Assembly: GCF_024347515.1 (NCBI RefSeq)
Contig: NZ_AP025492.1
Span: 3,348,001 to 3,412,000, forward strand
Length of the DNA: 64,000 bases
Source: Vibrio gigantis
GTDB taxonomy: Bacteria > Pseudomonadota > Gammaproteobacteria > Enterobacterales > Vibrionaceae
Direction: 5' to 3'
The notes under the pieces are model-generated. The model worked only from the letters and a program-made list of their open reading frames with translations, was not told the DNA's origin and searched no databases. Positions 30,141 to 40,639 of this stretch are shown one piece after another (the first letter of the stretch is position 1; each line of letters starts with the position of its first letter). A program made the position numbers and the translations under genes.

Positions 30141-30509
30141 TTACTTGATTTCAACAGAAGCGCCAGCTTCTTCTAGCTGTGCTTTAAGAGCTTCAGCTTC
30201 AGCTTTGTCAACGCCTTCTTTAAGCGCTGCAGGAGCTGAGTCTACAAGACCTTTAGCTTCTTTAAGACCTAGGCCAGTTGCGCCACGTACAGCTTTGATA
30301 ACTTGTACTTTGTTAGCGCCAGCAGCAGTTAGGATAACGTCGAATTCAGTTTGCTCAGCAGCAGCGTCGCCGCCAGCTGCGCCGCCAGCTACAACAGCAG
30401 CAGCTGCAGTAACGCCGAATTTCTCTTCCATAGCTTCGATAAGCTCAACAACTTGCATTACAGACATTTCTGCAACTGCGTCTAGGATTTGCTCGTTAGT
30501 AATAGACAT
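30141..30509 (-). CDS. rplL: 50S ribosomal protein L7/L12
   Basis: L7/L12 (122 residues) forms the stalk that recruits translation factors. The N-terminal dimer domain ([20 protein letters not shown]), an alanine/glycine-rich hinge at about 37-52 and the C-terminal domain [20 protein letters not shown] followed by [13 protein letters not shown] are typical. It follows rplJ after 57 bp in one message. Confidence 0.98.
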   Translation of the reverse strand: MSITNEQILDAVAEMSVMQVVELIEAMEEKFGVTAAAAVVAGGAAGGDAAAEQTEFDVILTAAGANKVQVIKAVRGATGLGLKEAKGLVDSAPAALKEGVDKAEAEALKAQLEEAGASVEIK

Positions 30510-30566
30510 AACAATTCTCTTTTAAGTCAACAATAAGTTTAAATAGCAACCAGTGAAAAGCAAGGC

Positions 30567-31061
30567 TTATGCCGCAGCTTCTTCTTTTTGGTCGCGAACA
30601 GCAGCGATAGTACGAACCAGCTTGCCAGCAGAAGCTTCTTTCATGCACATCATTAGGCGTGCGATAGCTTCGTCGTAAGTTGGTAGTGTCGCTAGTACTT
30701 CAGCATCAGTAACTGCGCCTTCAAATGCAGCAGCTTTGATCTCGAAATCTTTATTCTCTTTAGCGAAGTCTTTGAAAAGACGCGCTGCAGCACCTGGGTG
30801 CTCATTAGAGAATGCGATCAGAGTTGGACCAGTGAAAGTGTCTACTAGACACTCGTAGTCTGTACCCTGAACCGCACGGCGTGCTAGTGTGTTACGAACA
30901 ACTTTCATGTAAACACCCGCTTCGCGAGCTTGTTTACGTAGAGAAGTCATTGCGCCAACTTCAACGCCACGAGAATCAGCTACAACTGCAGAAAGTGCAC
31001 CACTGGCAGCTTCGTTGACTTCAGCAACAATTGCTTTTTTGTCTTGAAGATTTAAAGCCAT
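30567..31061 (-). CDS. rplJ: 50S ribosomal protein L10
   Basis: L10 (164 residues) anchors the L7/L12 dimers to the ribosome and represses its own message. [20 protein letters not shown], then [20 protein letters not shown] and [11 protein letters not shown] are family segments. The 215-nt leader upstream is of the L10 autoregulatory type. GAGG precedes the start codon. Confidence 0.98.
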   Translation of the reverse strand: MALNLQDKKAIVAEVNEAASGALSAVVADSRGVEVGAMTSLRKQAREAGVYMKVVRNTLARRAVQGTDYECLVDTFTGPTLIAFSNEHPGAAARLFKDFAKENKDFEIKAAAFEGAVTDAEVLATLPTYDEAIARLMMCMKEASAGKLVRTIAAVRDQKEEAAA

Positions 31062-31276
31062 TTGGATTAACCTCTGGTTGTGATTACAGCACTCAATACA
31101 AAATGTAATGAGCGTTTACGATGTTATTTAAAAATGAATAAATTCACCTCAAACCACAACATCGCCTACGTAGGTTTTATTAAGCCATCAATAATCTAAT
31201 GAAAATCGACAGCGCCTACGGTCTTGGGATAGATGATTTCAAATTGCTTTAAAACCACCCAACCACAAATATTAGG
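31062..31276 (-). ncRNA. L10 (rplJ) autoregulatory leader
   Basis: The transcript upstream of rplJ contains CCAAGACCGTAGGCG and, about 60 nt later, the partly self-complementary CCTACGTAGGCG. These words occur in gamma-proteobacterial rplJ leaders that bind the L10-L12 complex. In E. coli this leader controls translation of rplJL. Boundaries are approximate, set by the promoter at 31283-31310 and the rplJ start. Confidence 0.7.
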
Positions 31277-31282
31277 CGCAGA

Positions 31283-31310
31283 AGTATACACTAAATCTGC
31301 GCCTAAGCAA
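31283..31310 (-). promoter_or_regulatory. rplJ promoter inside an 11-bp inverted repeat
   Basis: On the minus strand TTGCTT (31305-31310), a 16-bp spacer and TATACT (31283-31288) make a good promoter. Its spacer and -10 region lie within a perfect inverted repeat, TTAGGCGCAGA / TCTGCGCCTAA (31296-31306 and 31272-31282). In rplA read-through RNA that repeat would fold as a hairpin directly after the rplA stop. Confidence 0.7.
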
Positions 31311-31311
31311 A

Positions 31312-32016
31312 TTAGTTTGCTTGAGTGTCAAGACTAGCTTGATCAACAGCAACACCAGCACCCATCGTAGTAGAGATGCTTACTTTCTTCAGGTAAGTAC
31401 CCTTAGCTGAAGAAGGCTTAGCTTTCTTAAGAGCAACTAGAAGAGCTTCTAGGTTCTCTTGAAGCTGGTTAGCTTCGAAAGATGCTTTACCGATAGTAGT
31501 GTGGATGATGCCGTTCTTGTCGTTACGGTAACGAACCTGACCAGCTTTAGCGTTCTTAACTGCTTCAGCAACGTTAGGAGTTACAGTACCAACTTTAGGG
31601 TTTGGCATAAGGCCGCGTGGACCTAGGATTGTACCTAGTTGACCAACAACACGCATTGCATCTGGAGAAGCAACAACAACGTCGAAGTTCATTTCGCCTT
31701 TTTTCACTTGCTCAGCAAGATCTTCCATACCAACGATATCTGCGCCAGCTGCTTTAGCTGCTTCTGCGTTTGCACCTTGAGTGAACACAGCAACGCGGAT
31801 GTCACGGCCAGTACCGTGAGGTAGCACAGTTGCGCCACGAACGTTTTGGTCAGATTTACGAGCATCGATGCCTAGGTTAACAGCAACATCTACAGACTCA
31901 ACGAATTTAGCAGTAGCTAGTTCTTTAAGAAGAGCAACAGCTTCGTTGATTTCGTATTCTTTAGTCGCGTCAACTTTGTCGCGAATTACGCGCATACGCT
32001 TAGTAAGTTTAGCCAT
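31312..32016 (-). CDS. rplA: 50S ribosomal protein L1
   Basis: L1 (234 residues) builds the mobile stalk at the tRNA exit site and represses the rplKA message. [20 protein letters not shown] and [20 protein letters not shown] are signatures. It starts 4 bp after the rplK stop, so the two genes are translationally coupled. Confidence 0.98.
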   Translation of the reverse strand: MAKLTKRMRVIRDKVDATKEYEINEAVALLKELATAKFVESVDVAVNLGIDARKSDQNVRGATVLPHGTGRDIRVAVFTQGANAEAAKAAGADIVGMEDLAEQVKKGEMNFDVVVASPDAMRVVGQLGTILGPRGLMPNPKVGTVTPNVAEAVKNAKAGQVRYRNDKNGIIHTTIGKASFEANQLQENLEALLVALKKAKPSSAKGTYLKKVSISTTMGAGVAVDQASLDTQAN

Positions 32017-32020
32017 GATC

Positions 32021-32449
32021 TTATCCCTCTACCACTAGGCCCATTGAACGAGCAGTACCAGCAATAGAACGCTTCATTGCTTCGATGTCAGCACCAGTCA
32101 TATCAGCAGCTTTAGTTTCTGCGATTTCCTGAACTTGAGCGTCAGTTACAGTACCAACTTTCTCAGTGTTTGGACGACCTGAACCAGACTTAACGCCAGC
32201 AGCTTTCTTAAGAAGAACAGCAGCAGGTGGAGTCTTAGTTACGAACGTGAAAGAACGGTCGTTGTAAACAGTAATAACTACTGGAGTAGGTAGACCTTTC
32301 TCAACAGATTCTGTTTTTGCGTTGAACGCTTTACAGAATTCCATGATGTTCACGCCGTGTTGACCTAGAGCAGGACCAACCGGTGGACTTGGGTTTGCCA
32401 TACCAGCTGCAACTTGCAGTTTGATATAAGCTTCAACTTTCTTAGCCAT
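32021..32449 (-). CDS. rplK: 50S ribosomal protein L11
   Basis: L11 (142 residues) lies at the GTPase-associated centre and is needed for RelA activation. [20 protein letters not shown] and the C-terminal VEGxx-less end [20 protein letters not shown] are typical. Its lysines are the substrates of PrmA, encoded at 7229-8116. A hairpin separates it from nusG. Confidence 0.98.
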   Translation of the reverse strand: MAKKVEAYIKLQVAAGMANPSPPVGPALGQHGVNIMEFCKAFNAKTESVEKGLPTPVVITVYNDRSFTFVTKTPPAAVLLKKAAGVKSGSGRPNTEKVGTVTDAQVQEIAETKAADMTGADIEAMKRSIAGTARSMGLVVEG

Positions 32450-32536
32450 GATATTTCCTAATATTTTGGGTACATGCGCTAGCCGTAAGGCGAGCTCCCC
32501 ATAAATTCAATTAACTCTTTTTACTTCCACAGAAGC

Positions 32537-32573
32537 AAAAAGGCGCGAAATTATAATCATAATTCGCGCCTTT
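32537..32573 (-). terminator. Intrinsic terminator between nusG and rplK
   Basis: On the minus strand AAAGGCGCGAATTAT / ATAATTTCGCGCCTTT pair with one interruption, followed by T residues, about 90 bp past the nusG stop. It ends the secE-nusG message. Confidence 0.88.
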
Positions 32574-32661
32574 AACAACCCTAAAAAGGTGATTTTTTAT
32601 ACTCTTTTATTTTGAACAACTTATGAAGTATTTATCCACAGCTTGCTCAAAGGTCAGAGTT

Positions 32662-33210
32662 TTAGTCCAGTTTTTCAACCTGACCAAATTCAAGTTCAAC
32701 CGGTGTTGCACGACCAAAGATCGATACAGATACCTTAATGCGGCTTTTCTCGTAATCTACTTCTTCAACAGTACCGTTGAAGTCAGCAAATGGACCATCG
32801 TTCACACGAACCACTTCACCCGCTTCGAACATTGTCTTAGGACGTGGAGACTCGCTCGCTTTCTCTAGACGGTTCAAGATAGCATCAGCTTCTTTATCAG
32901 TGATTGGTGCAGGACGATCAGAGGTACCACCAATGAAGCCCATAACACGCGGAATGCTGCGTACTAAGTGCCATGATTCATCATTCATGATCATTTGAAC
33001 TAATACGTAGCCAGGGAAGAATTTACGTTCACTTTTACGACGTTGGCCTGCACGCATTTCCACTACTTCTTCAGTAGGTACTAGCACATCGCCAAATAGT
33101 TCTTCCATGTTGTGCATTTTAATATGTTCGCGTAGCGACTGTGCAACACGACCTTCAAAGCCAGAAAAGGCTTGAACTACATACCAACGTTTTTTTGGAG
33201 CTTCACTCAT
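32662..33210 (-). CDS. nusG: Transcription elongation/antitermination factor NusG
   Basis: NusG (182 residues) binds RNA polymerase through its NGN domain, links it to the ribosome and Rho, and joins the rRNA antitermination complex. [20 protein letters not shown] is the NGN start. [10 protein letters not shown] lies near residue 65. The C-terminal KOW domain includes [20 protein letters not shown]. It follows secE after 13 bp. Confidence 0.98.
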   Translation of the reverse strand: MSEAPKKRWYVVQAFSGFEGRVAQSLREHIKMHNMEELFGDVLVPTEEVVEMRAGQRRKSERKFFPGYVLVQMIMNDESWHLVRSIPRVMGFIGGTSDRPAPITDKEADAILNRLEKASESPRPKTMFEAGEVVRVNDGPFADFNGTVEEVDYEKSRIKVSVSIFGRATPVELEFGQVEKLD

Positions 33211-33223
33211 GAATCAGAACCCT

Positions 33224-33601
33224 CTACACCCCAGTTGCTAGAGAAACTAGACGGACCATAATGCCGTCAATTCCCCAAAGCACTAGAGACATAACAATAC
33301 ATACAGCTAAAACGATCAATGTAGTTTGCATAGTTTCTTGGCGAGTAGGCCAAACAACTTTACGAATCTCCATACGAGATTCTTTTGCAAAATCGATCGC
33401 AGCTTTACCTTTAGTTGTTGTTGCTGCAACGCCTAGTGCGGCAGCAATCAGCACAACTACACCTGCAGCGCGAATTACAACAGACAATTCACCATACAGG
33501 TAATTACCCACAACAGCAGCAGCCAACAGAACAAAAGCGACAATCCACTTCATTGTATCTGCTGCACTTGAGCTATCAGGAGTTTCAGCGTTTGCTTTCA
33601 T
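33224..33601 (-). CDS. secE: Protein translocase subunit SecE
   Basis: SecE (125 residues) clamps SecY in the Sec translocon. Three membrane segments are seen: about residues 18-36, 41-60 and 95-118. The conserved cytoplasmic [20 protein letters not shown] precedes the last one. The three-span form is that of enterics. It forms a dicistronic unit with nusG. Confidence 0.97.
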   Translation of the reverse strand: MKANAETPDSSSAADTMKWIVAFVLLAAAVVGNYLYGELSVVIRAAGVVVLIAAALGVAATTTKGKAAIDFAKESRMEIRKVVWPTRQETMQTTLIVLAVCIVMSLVLWGIDGIMVRLVSLATGV

Positions 33602-33777
33602 AAAACCAACCTGTGATAAGTCTTAAATATAGACGACAATAACCCCGCTGTTGCAGGGCACATTCCTTTGCGTTGCAAAACAACACATCTAACAGTCATT
33701 TTAGTCAAAAAGACCGTTTAATTCTTTGCTAAGAGCCGAATTTGATGTCAAATCGCTCAACTCTTTTTTCAGCGCAG

Positions 33778-33805
33778 AAAAAGGGCATCAAATGATGCCC
33801 TTTTT
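33778..33805 (-). terminator. Intrinsic terminator of the tRNA-tufB unit
   Basis: On the minus strand AAAAAGGGCATCA / TGATGCCCTTTTT pairs around a two-base loop with a T run, 19 bp past the tufB stop. Confidence 0.93.
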
Positions 33806-33824
33806 ACTAGTGGTTCGTCAAATC

Positions 33825-35009
33825 TTATGCAAAGATTTTAGCTACAACACCAGCACCAACTGTACGGCCACCTTCGCGGATTGCGAAACGTAGACCTTCG
33901 TCCATTGCGATTGGAGCGATTAGCTCAACAGTCATTTGAACGTTGTCACCTGGCATTACCATTTCTACGCCTTCTGGTAGAGTGATGTCGCCTGTTACGT
34001 CAGTTGTACGGAAGTAGAACTGTGGACGGTAACCTTTGAAGAAAGGAGTGTGACGGCCGCCTTCGTCTTTAGAAAGTACGTATACTTCAGACTCAAACTT
34101 AGTGTGTGGGTTGATAGAACCTTTCGCAGAAAGTACTTGACCACGTTCAACGTCATCACGCTTAGTACCACGTAGAAGTGCACCAACGTTCTCACCTGCA
34201 CGACCTTCGTCAAGCAGTTTACGGAACATTTCAACACCAGTACAAGTAGTAAGAGTAGTCTCTTTGATACCAACGATTTCTACTTCGTCACCTACACGTA
34301 GGATACCGCGCTCGATACGACCAGTTACAACAGTACCACGACCTTGAATTGAGAATACATCTTCAATTGGTAGTAGGAACGGTTGGTCTACTGCACGCTC
34401 TGGCTCAGGAATGTAAGAATCTAGTGCTTCTGCAAGCTCAACGATCTTGTCTTCCCACTGCTTCTCGCCGTTTAGTGCGCCAAGTGCAGAACCTTGGATA
34501 ACTGGTAGGTCATCACCTGGGAAGTCGTATTCAGAAAGAAGTTCACGAACTTCCATCTCAACTAGCTCAAGTAGCTCTTCGTCATCAACCATGTCACATT
34601 TGTTCATGAATACGATGATGTAAGGGATACCAACTTGACGACCAAGTAGGATGTGCTCACGAGTTTGAGGCATAGGGCCGTCAGTCGCAGCAACAACTAG
34701 GATACCGCCGTCCATTTGTGCAGCACCAGTGATCATGTTTTTAACATAATCCGCGTGTCCTGGACAGTCTACGTGTGCGTAGTGACGTGCTGGAGTATCG
34801 TACTCAACGTGAGAAGTTGCGATTGTGATACCACGCTCGCGCTCTTCTGGAGCGTTATCGATAGATGCGAAATCTTTAGCAACACCGCCGTACACTTTTG
34901 CAAGTGTAGTACAGATAGCAGCAGTTAGAGTTGTTTTACCGTGGTCAACGTGGCCGATAGTACCAACGTTTACGTGCGGTTTCGTACGTTCAAATTTTTC
35001 TTTAGACAT
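33825..35009 (-). CDS. tufB: Elongation factor Tu
   Basis: EF-Tu (394 residues) delivers aminoacyl-tRNA to the ribosome. The G1 loop [10 protein letters not shown], the G3 DCPGH, the G4 NKCD and GSAL are all present, as is the switch I region [15 protein letters not shown]. The ATG at 35009 ([16 protein letters not shown]) is the family start, with AGAGGGA upstream; the frame remains open for 18 more codons. It lies directly downstream of four tRNA genes, as E. coli tufB does, and is cotranscribed with them. Confidence 0.98.
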   Translation of the reverse strand: MSKEKFERTKPHVNVGTIGHVDHGKTTLTAAICTTLAKVYGGVAKDFASIDNAPEERERGITIATSHVEYDTPARHYAHVDCPGHADYVKNMITGAAQMDGGILVVAATDGPMPQTREHILLGRQVGIPYIIVFMNKCDMVDDEELLELVEMEVRELLSEYDFPGDDLPVIQGSALGALNGEKQWEDKIVELAEALDSYIPEPERAVDQPFLLPIEDVFSIQGRGTVVTGRIERGILRVGDEVEIVGIKETTLTTCTGVEMFRKLLDEGRAGENVGALLRGTKRDDVERGQVLSAKGSINPHTKFESEVYVLSKDEGGRHTPFFKGYRPQFYFRTTDVTGDITLPEGVEMVMPGDNVQMTVELIAPIAMDEGLRFAIREGGRTVGAGVVAKIFA

Positions 35010-35103
35010 GGGGTGTCCCTCTAGGTACGGATTAGGTGGCTTAAAATAAGACCACGCAACCAAAAAAATGGTTTTCTTTATTAAAGGAGAAGAAGCTTTA
35101 GAC

Positions 35104-35179
35104 TGGTGCTAATACCCAGAGTCGAACTGGGGACCTCACCCTTACCAAGGGTGCGCTCTACCGACTGAGCTATATCAGC
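35104..35179 (-). tRNA. tRNA-Thr (GGT)
   Basis: A full cloverleaf of 76 nt including the encoded CCA, with anticodon GGT in the loop CTTGGTAAG and the T-loop GTTCGACTC. It is the last of four tRNA genes before tufB. Confidence 0.97.
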
Positions 35180-35192
35180 ACACAAAATGAGT

Positions 35193-35267
<75 letters not shown>

Positions 35268-35306
35268 AACACGTAACTCTGTTTGAGCTATTTAACCTTT
35301 AGAATA

Positions 35307-35391
<85 letters not shown>

Positions 35392-35436
35392 AAATTTTGA
35401 GCTTTCTCTCGCTTGCCTTAGAAGGAAGGGAGAAAG

Positions 35437-35512
<76 letters not shown>

Positions 35513-35722
35513 ACAAGTGGGGCGCATTTTATTGAATGATTTTCCACCTTGCAATAGTAAATTGAAAAAAAGTGCAAAATTCTCTTACTAAACTCCTACA
35601 TACGGCTATTTAGCTCAAGGTTTCCATCTTTAACCCGCATCTAGCACAGGAAGATATTTTATTTATCTATCGCTTGATGTATTTTCCATGCACTTGTTTT
35701 GTTATCCACTATAGAGTTTTGT

Positions 35723-36646
35723 ATGAGCCCATTTATGTCATTTGACCGCGAGCGCTGGTCTGAGCTAAGGAATTTAGTTCCGATGACACTTTCTGAAAGC
35801 GACTTAAAAGAGCTTCAAGGCATCAATGAAAAACTCACAATGGAAGAGGCAGTGGAGATCTATCTACCACTTTCTCGCCTGTTGAATCTATATGTGGCAG
35901 CCAGACAAAACCGAAACTCGGTACTTCATGAGTTCCTAGATAAGAAAGAGAAAGCGCCACCTTTTATCATCGGGATTGCAGGTAGTGTTGCTGTTGGTAA
36001 GAGCACGACTGCGCGCCTGCTTAAAGCCCTACTCTCTCGTTGGGAGAACCACCCCAAAGTTGAGCTAGTGACAACAGACGGTTTCTTGTACCCAAATGAA
36101 GTGTTGGAAGAGAAAGGGTTGATGAGTAAGAAAGGCTTCCCTGAGTCTTACGACATCAAGCGTCTCGTGAACTTTGTCTCGGATGTGAAGGCGTGCAAAC
36201 GAAATGTCACTGCACCGGTATACTCACACCTAACTTACAACATTACTGACGATGTTAAGTGTGTCGACCTACCCGATGTGCTTATTATTGAAGGGCTTAA
36301 TGTCTTACAGAGTGGCATGAACTACCCACACGAGCCACATCGTGTGTTTATTTCAGACTTCCTTGATTTCTCACTCTATGTTGATGCTGACAGCCAGCAG
36401 ATCAAAGAGTGGTACATCAATCGTTTTATGAAGTTCCGCGATGGCGCGTTTACCAAACCTGGCTCGTACTTTAGTCATTACACTAAGTTATCTAACCAAG
36501 CTGCACTGGACAAAGCGGAAGGTATCTGGAGTTCAATAAATGGCTTGAACCTTGAACAAAATATCCTTCCGACAAGAGAAAGAGCGCACCTCATCCTGCG
36601 AAAAGGCGCAGATCACATGGTTGAAGAAGTGTTACTCAGAAAATAG
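35723..36646 (+). CDS. coaA: Type I pantothenate kinase
   Basis: CoaA (307 residues) phosphorylates pantothenate, the first and controlling step of CoA synthesis. The P-loop [17 protein letters not shown] is near residue 91 and YSHLTYNI near 168. The ATG at 35723 ([12 protein letters not shown]) aligns with E. coli MTPYLQFDRNQW; a TTG 24 bases upstream opens the same frame. No strong ribosome binding site is visible. It is divergent from the tRNA cluster and ends 7 bp from the convergent birA stop. Confidence 0.96.
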   Translation: MSPFMSFDRERWSELRNLVPMTLSESDLKELQGINEKLTMEEAVEIYLPLSRLLNLYVAARQNRNSVLHEFLDKKEKAPPFIIGIAGSVAVGKSTTARLLKALLSRWENHPKVELVTTDGFLYPNEVLEEKGLMSKKGFPESYDIKRLVNFVSDVKACKRNVTAPVYSHLTYNITDDVKCVDLPDVLIIEGLNVLQSGMNYPHEPHRVFISDFLDFSLYVDADSQQIKEWYINRFMKFRDGAFTKPGSYFSHYTKLSNQAALDKAEGIWSSINGLNLEQNILPTRERAHLILRKGADHMVEEVLLRK

Positions 36647-36653
36647 TAACGCC

Positions 36654-37619
36654 TTAATCCCCTTTTCGTAGCGAAATTTCGCCACCAATATAACTCTCTA
36701 TGCCATTCTCAGTTTTGAGTAACACGGCACCTTGTTCATCGATGCCTTGAACAACACCTTCGATTTCTCGAGGTCCAATAATCAACCTAACATTGCGACC
36801 TAAGAAATTATCTAAGCGATTCCAACGTTCTACAAAATTGGACATTCCTTTAAGTTCATAATCCACAAGAGACTTGTCCCAAGCATTGATAAGAGCCTGC
36901 GCTAATTGGTTACGATCGGGCACCTTTCCGTCACACACTTCTCTAAGAGAAGTCCACGGTTGACCAATACCTGATGTTGTTGGATCCATTGATAAATTCA
37001 GCCCTAAACCAATAACAATATGAGCTGCGCCACCCGATTGTCCAGAGAGCTCTACCAAGATACCTGCGAGCTTCTTGTCATTATGGTATAAGTCATTCGG
37101 CCACTTAAGCTTGATGCCTTCAACCCCCATCTCTTCCAAAGCCTCTACAACCGCAACGCCAACAACAAGGCTTAAGCCCATTGCAGCAGCCATACCGGCG
37201 TCAAGCCTCCAGTACATTGAAAGGTATAGGTTTGCACCAAATGGTGATACCCACTCTCTCCCACGACGTCCACGGCCAGCAGCTTGATATTCAGCAACAC
37301 AAACCGAGCCAGATTCGAGAATATTCGTACGATCTAACAAGTGTTGGTTTGTAGAGCCAATGATTGGGATCAGCTCAAGCGAAGCGTCGGGACTTGGAGC
37401 TGACAATTTTTCTTGGTCAAGCATGTCTAACTGATTAGCTAGTTTGTAGCCCTTACCTTGTACTCGGTAGATATCTAAGCCCCATTCTTGGATACCTTTA
37501 ATGTGCTTACTGATAGCCGCTCGTGATACGCCTATCATCTCGCCGAGATCTTCTCCAGAATGAAACTCACCATCGGAAAGACATTTTAGTAGTGCCAGCT
37601 TAGTACTGTGCTCCCTCAT
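36654..37619 (-). CDS. birA: Biotin-protein ligase / biotin operon repressor
   Basis: BirA (321 residues) attaches biotin to AccB and, through an N-terminal winged helix, represses biotin synthesis genes. The DNA-binding segment GEMIGVSRAAISKHIKGIQE is near residue 26, the biotinyl-AMP loop GRGRRGREWVSP near 115 and KWPNDLY near 179. Its ATG overlaps the murB stop in ATGA, so translation is coupled. Gene order murB-birA-coaA is as in E. coli. Confidence 0.97.
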   Translation of the reverse strand: MREHSTKLALLKCLSDGEFHSGEDLGEMIGVSRAAISKHIKGIQEWGLDIYRVQGKGYKLANQLDMLDQEKLSAPSPDASLELIPIIGSTNQHLLDRTNILESGSVCVAEYQAAGRGRRGREWVSPFGANLYLSMYWRLDAGMAAAMGLSLVVGVAVVEALEEMGVEGIKLKWPNDLYHNDKKLAGILVELSGQSGGAAHIVIGLGLNLSMDPTTSGIGQPWTSLREVCDGKVPDRNQLAQALINAWDKSLVDYELKGMSNFVERWNRLDNFLGRNVRLIIGPREIEGVVQGIDEQGAVLLKTENGIESYIGGEISLRKGD

Positions 37620-38662
37620 ACTAACGCCTCCAAGGCTCTATCTAGGTTTGTCTCGCTATCTCTACCCATAAAGCGGACTTCGTGCTCCAGCTGAATATCG
37701 AACTTGTTCAGGACAGATTGACGAACTCGGTCAGCAAGCTTAAGGATATCGATAGCTGAAGCTTGATCATAATTAATGATAACCAGTGCTTGGTTTGGGT
37801 GAACTTGAGCGCCGCCTTCAGTAACACCTTTAAACTGGCATTGATCAATCAACCACCCAGCAGCAACTTTGATCATATCATTGCTCTCATAACCGACGAT
37901 GTTTGGGTACAGAGCTAACAGGCGATCAAAATGATCTTTGGTGATCACGGGATTTTTGAAAAAGCTTCCAGCATTGCCTTGTATTGAAGGATCTGGAAGT
38001 TTGCTCGAACGAATGGCACATACTTCATTGAATATCGAGCTAGGAGAAAGTGTTTCTGCTGGCAGGCTTTTAAGCGGACCGTAATGGTTACATGGCTTCC
38101 ACTCTTTCGGTAGTGTTAAACCAATCGCGACAACAATCGCTTTGCCATAAAGCGCGTGTTTAAAAATGGAATCTCGGTAACCAAAGAGGCATTCCTCTTT
38201 GCTTAATCGCTTAACTGTATAAGTATCCAGACACAGAATATCGACGTATTCACATACGTCTTGCAGCTCAACGCCGTACGCACCAATATTCTGAATAGGT
38301 GCTGAGCCTGAGCAACCCGGTATCATTGCTAGATTTTCTAAGCCGCCAAGCCCTTTATCAACACTCCACTTAACCAAGCTAGGCCAATCCTCACCACCAT
38401 TAACATGTAGATGGTAATGACTATCTGTGTCTGTTAGCGTAATCCCAGCTAACTGGTTCACAATAATCAAGCCTGCGAAGTGCTCAGTAAAAAGCATATT
38501 ACTGCCCTTACCCAGTATTAACTTAGGTAAAGCTGACCATTTGGGGTCTTTGTAAAGCGATATCAGTTCTTCGATGGTGGTCACTTCAACCAACGCATCA
38601 CACGTCTGATCGATGGAAAAAGTATGAACATTTTTTAAACTAGCATTGAGATGGAATTGCAT
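37616..38662 (-). CDS. murB: UDP-N-acetylenolpyruvoylglucosamine reductase
   Basis: MurB (348 residues) is the FAD enzyme that makes UDP-MurNAc for peptidoglycan. PKLILGKGSNMLF near residue 48, ENLAMIPGCSGSAPIQNIGA near 105 and GNAGSFFKNPV with the catalytic serine-containing segment are conserved. The ATG at 38662 is preferred over a TTG 12 bases upstream. Its stop overlaps the birA start by four bases. Confidence 0.97.
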   Translation of the reverse strand: MQFHLNASLKNVHTFSIDQTCDALVEVTTIEELISLYKDPKWSALPKLILGKGSNMLFTEHFAGLIIVNQLAGITLTDTDSHYHLHVNGGEDWPSLVKWSVDKGLGGLENLAMIPGCSGSAPIQNIGAYGVELQDVCEYVDILCLDTYTVKRLSKEECLFGYRDSIFKHALYGKAIVVAIGLTLPKEWKPCNHYGPLKSLPAETLSPSSIFNEVCAIRSSKLPDPSIQGNAGSFFKNPVITKDHFDRLLALYPNIVGYESNDMIKVAAGWLIDQCQFKGVTEGGAQVHPNQALVIINYDQASAIDILKLADRVRQSVLNKFDIQLEHEVRFMGRDSETNLDRALEALV

Positions 38663-38728
38663 GGCGATATTCAATTAACTTACACTGCGGTCATTCTACA
38701 GCAGATAAACCAATGGCGCAGTGACTGA

Positions 38729-39160
38729 ATGAACAATGTCATCATTACCCAATTAGACCCAGTAAAGGTCCCCCTAGTTAAACGCTTCTATAAAGAACAT
38801 TATCCAACGGGAAAAGCGAATAAGAGCGAACTGATCTATTCGTTATTACTGGACAACGAGCTGTGCGGTGTCGTGCGCTTTCGGACAATAGAAAATAATC
38901 GCTTACTGACCGGTATGGCGATATCAAAACAGCATCGTGGTAAGCAATTAGGCTCTCAGCTTATGAACTATTGTGCGAAACATACGTTAACGGAAGACGA
39001 TTACTGCTTTGCGTACGCTCATCTCATCAATTTTTACACGCGACACAAATTCATACGAGTAGCCCCTAAAGACCTACCAAATGGTTTAAGAGTTTTATAC
39101 GAGCGCTATTCGAATAGCGGAAAAGATCTCATTCCTATGCATTATCAGCAAAATTGTTAG
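38729..39160 (+). CDS. GNAT-family N-acetyltransferase
   Basis: The 143-residue protein has the acetyl-CoA-binding motif A as ISKQHRGKQLGSQLMNYC, near residue 70, matching Q/R-x-x-G-x-G/A with Leu at one position, and a following YAHLINFYTRHKF segment. The substrate is unknown. It is divergent from murB with 66 bp between starts and lacks a clear ribosome binding site. It is absent from the E. coli version of this locus, so it is a Vibrio-side insertion together with pssA. Confidence 0.82.
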   Translation: MNNVIITQLDPVKVPLVKRFYKEHYPTGKANKSELIYSLLLDNELCGVVRFRTIENNRLLTGMAISKQHRGKQLGSQLMNYCAKHTLTEDDYCFAYAHLINFYTRHKFIRVAPKDLPNGLRVLYERYSNSGKDLIPMHYQQNC

Positions 39161-39251
39161 AGAATGCCTCGATTATCTAGTATTTGATGCTATCCCTTTG
39201 GTAAAATTAAAGGTTCGCAATTTTGCATATTTTTAAGGTAAAACAGTCAAT

Positions 39252-40592
39252 ATGATTGCCAGTAGGAATCCATTCATACAGTTGCCAACCATAGCGCAGA
39301 ATCCTGACAAGTTTGAAGTACTACTATCAGCGCAAGAGTTTCGAACTCGTCTACTTGATGAGATATCTCGCGCAACAACTCGCATTAGTTTAGTTGCTTT
39401 GTATCTTGAAGATGATGAAGCTGGCCGTGAGATCCTAACTGCCTTATATGAAGCAAAGCAAAAAAATCCAGAACTAGACGTGAGCGTTTGTGTCGATTGG
39501 CACCGTGCGCAGCGTGGATTGATTGGCGCAGAGTCTTCTGAAGGCAATGCTGCCATGTATAAAGAGTTCGCTGAAAAATACCAGCACTCTGTTCCTGTCT
39601 ATGGCATCCCTGTGCGCGGTAAAGAAGTCTTTGGCGTATTGCACTTAAAAGGCTTTATCATCGATGACAGCGTAATATACAGCGGTGCAAGCCTTAACAA
39701 TATCTACCTGAACTATCACGACCGCTATCGCTTTGATCGCTACCACGTTTTAAACAACGCTGCACTTGCTGATTCAATGTTTACCTACGTACATGAACAG
39801 ATGATCTCAGACAGCGCTGTTTATGACTTGGCTGATAAGAACAAGCCAATTACTAAAGAGCTTAAGCCGGCCATTCGCCAGTTCCGTGCTTCACTAGCAC
39901 GATCTCAATACCAGTTCGATGGTCAGGATGTTTCACCTGATCAGGTGGCTGTAACACCATTAGTTGGTATCGGTAAGAGACGTAACCGCCTGAATCAGGG
40001 CATCAATCAACTGGTTGCTCAAGCTAAAGATGAAATCTTTATCTGCACACCTTACTTCAACTTCCCACCTAGCCTAGCTAAAGAAGTGAAGAAAGCGCTT
40101 AAGCGTGGCGTAAAGGTCAGCATTGTTGTTGGCGATAAGACAGCGAATGATTTCTTTATCTCGCCAGAAGAAGAGTTTAAAACGATTGGTGGTTTGCCAT
40201 ATCTTTACGAATTGAACTTACGCCGCTTTGCTAAAGCCAATGAAGCTCATATTGCTAGTCGTAACCTTTCAATTCGACTTTGGCAACACGATTCAAATAG
40301 CTTCCACCTAAAGGGGATTTGGGTCGATAAGCGGTACATGCTACTAACAGGCAATAACTTGAACCCTCGCGCATGGAAACTGGATCTAGAGAACGGTATC
40401 TTTATTCAAGATAACTACCATCACCTAACTGATAAGTTCCAGGCTGAGGTGGATAATATCCTTCAACATACTCAGCTTATCTGTACTTACAAGCAATTAG
40501 ACAAGGTAGAGAGCTACCCGATGGAAGTTCAGAAATTGATTCGTAAAATCACTCGTGTGAAAGCAGATAGGGTGCTCAAACAAATACTTTAG
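39252..40592 (+). CDS. pssA: CDP-diacylglycerol-serine O-phosphatidyltransferase (phosphatidylserine synthase)
   Basis: PssA (446 residues, E. coli 451) makes phosphatidylserine, the precursor of phosphatidylethanolamine. It is a phospholipase-D-type enzyme with two HKD-like motifs: HLKGFIIDD near residue 134 and FHLKGIWVDKRYMLLTGNN near 352. No membrane span is predicted, in line with a peripheral enzyme. A strong terminator follows, then a 12-copy octamer repeat. Confidence 0.96.
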   Translation: MIASRNPFIQLPTIAQNPDKFEVLLSAQEFRTRLLDEISRATTRISLVALYLEDDEAGREILTALYEAKQKNPELDVSVCVDWHRAQRGLIGAESSEGNAAMYKEFAEKYQHSVPVYGIPVRGKEVFGVLHLKGFIIDDSVIYSGASLNNIYLNYHDRYRFDRYHVLNNAALADSMFTYVHEQMISDSAVYDLADKNKPITKELKPAIRQFRASLARSQYQFDGQDVSPDQVAVTPLVGIGKRRNRLNQGINQLVAQAKDEIFICTPYFNFPPSLAKEVKKALKRGVKVSIVVGDKTANDFFISPEEEFKTIGGLPYLYELNLRRFAKANEAHIASRNLSIRLWQHDSNSFHLKGIWVDKRYMLLTGNNLNPRAWKLDLENGIFIQDNYHHLTDKFQAEVDNILQHTQLICTYKQLDKVESYPMEVQKLIRKITRVKADRVLKQIL

Positions 40593-40605
40593 TCGATGAT
40601 TTATC

Positions 40606-40633
40606 AACGCCTAGCAAACGCTAGGCGTTTTTG
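40606..40633 (+). terminator. Intrinsic terminator of pssA
   Basis: A perfect 10-bp stem AACGCCTAGC / GCTAGGCGTT with loop AAAC is followed by T residues. Confidence 0.92.
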
Positions 40634-40639
40634 TATCTA

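Noticed and set aside
35010..35063. N-terminal extension of EF-Tu
   Set aside because: EF-Tu begins [12 protein letters not shown] in all relatives I know; the extra 18 codons are untranslated leader.
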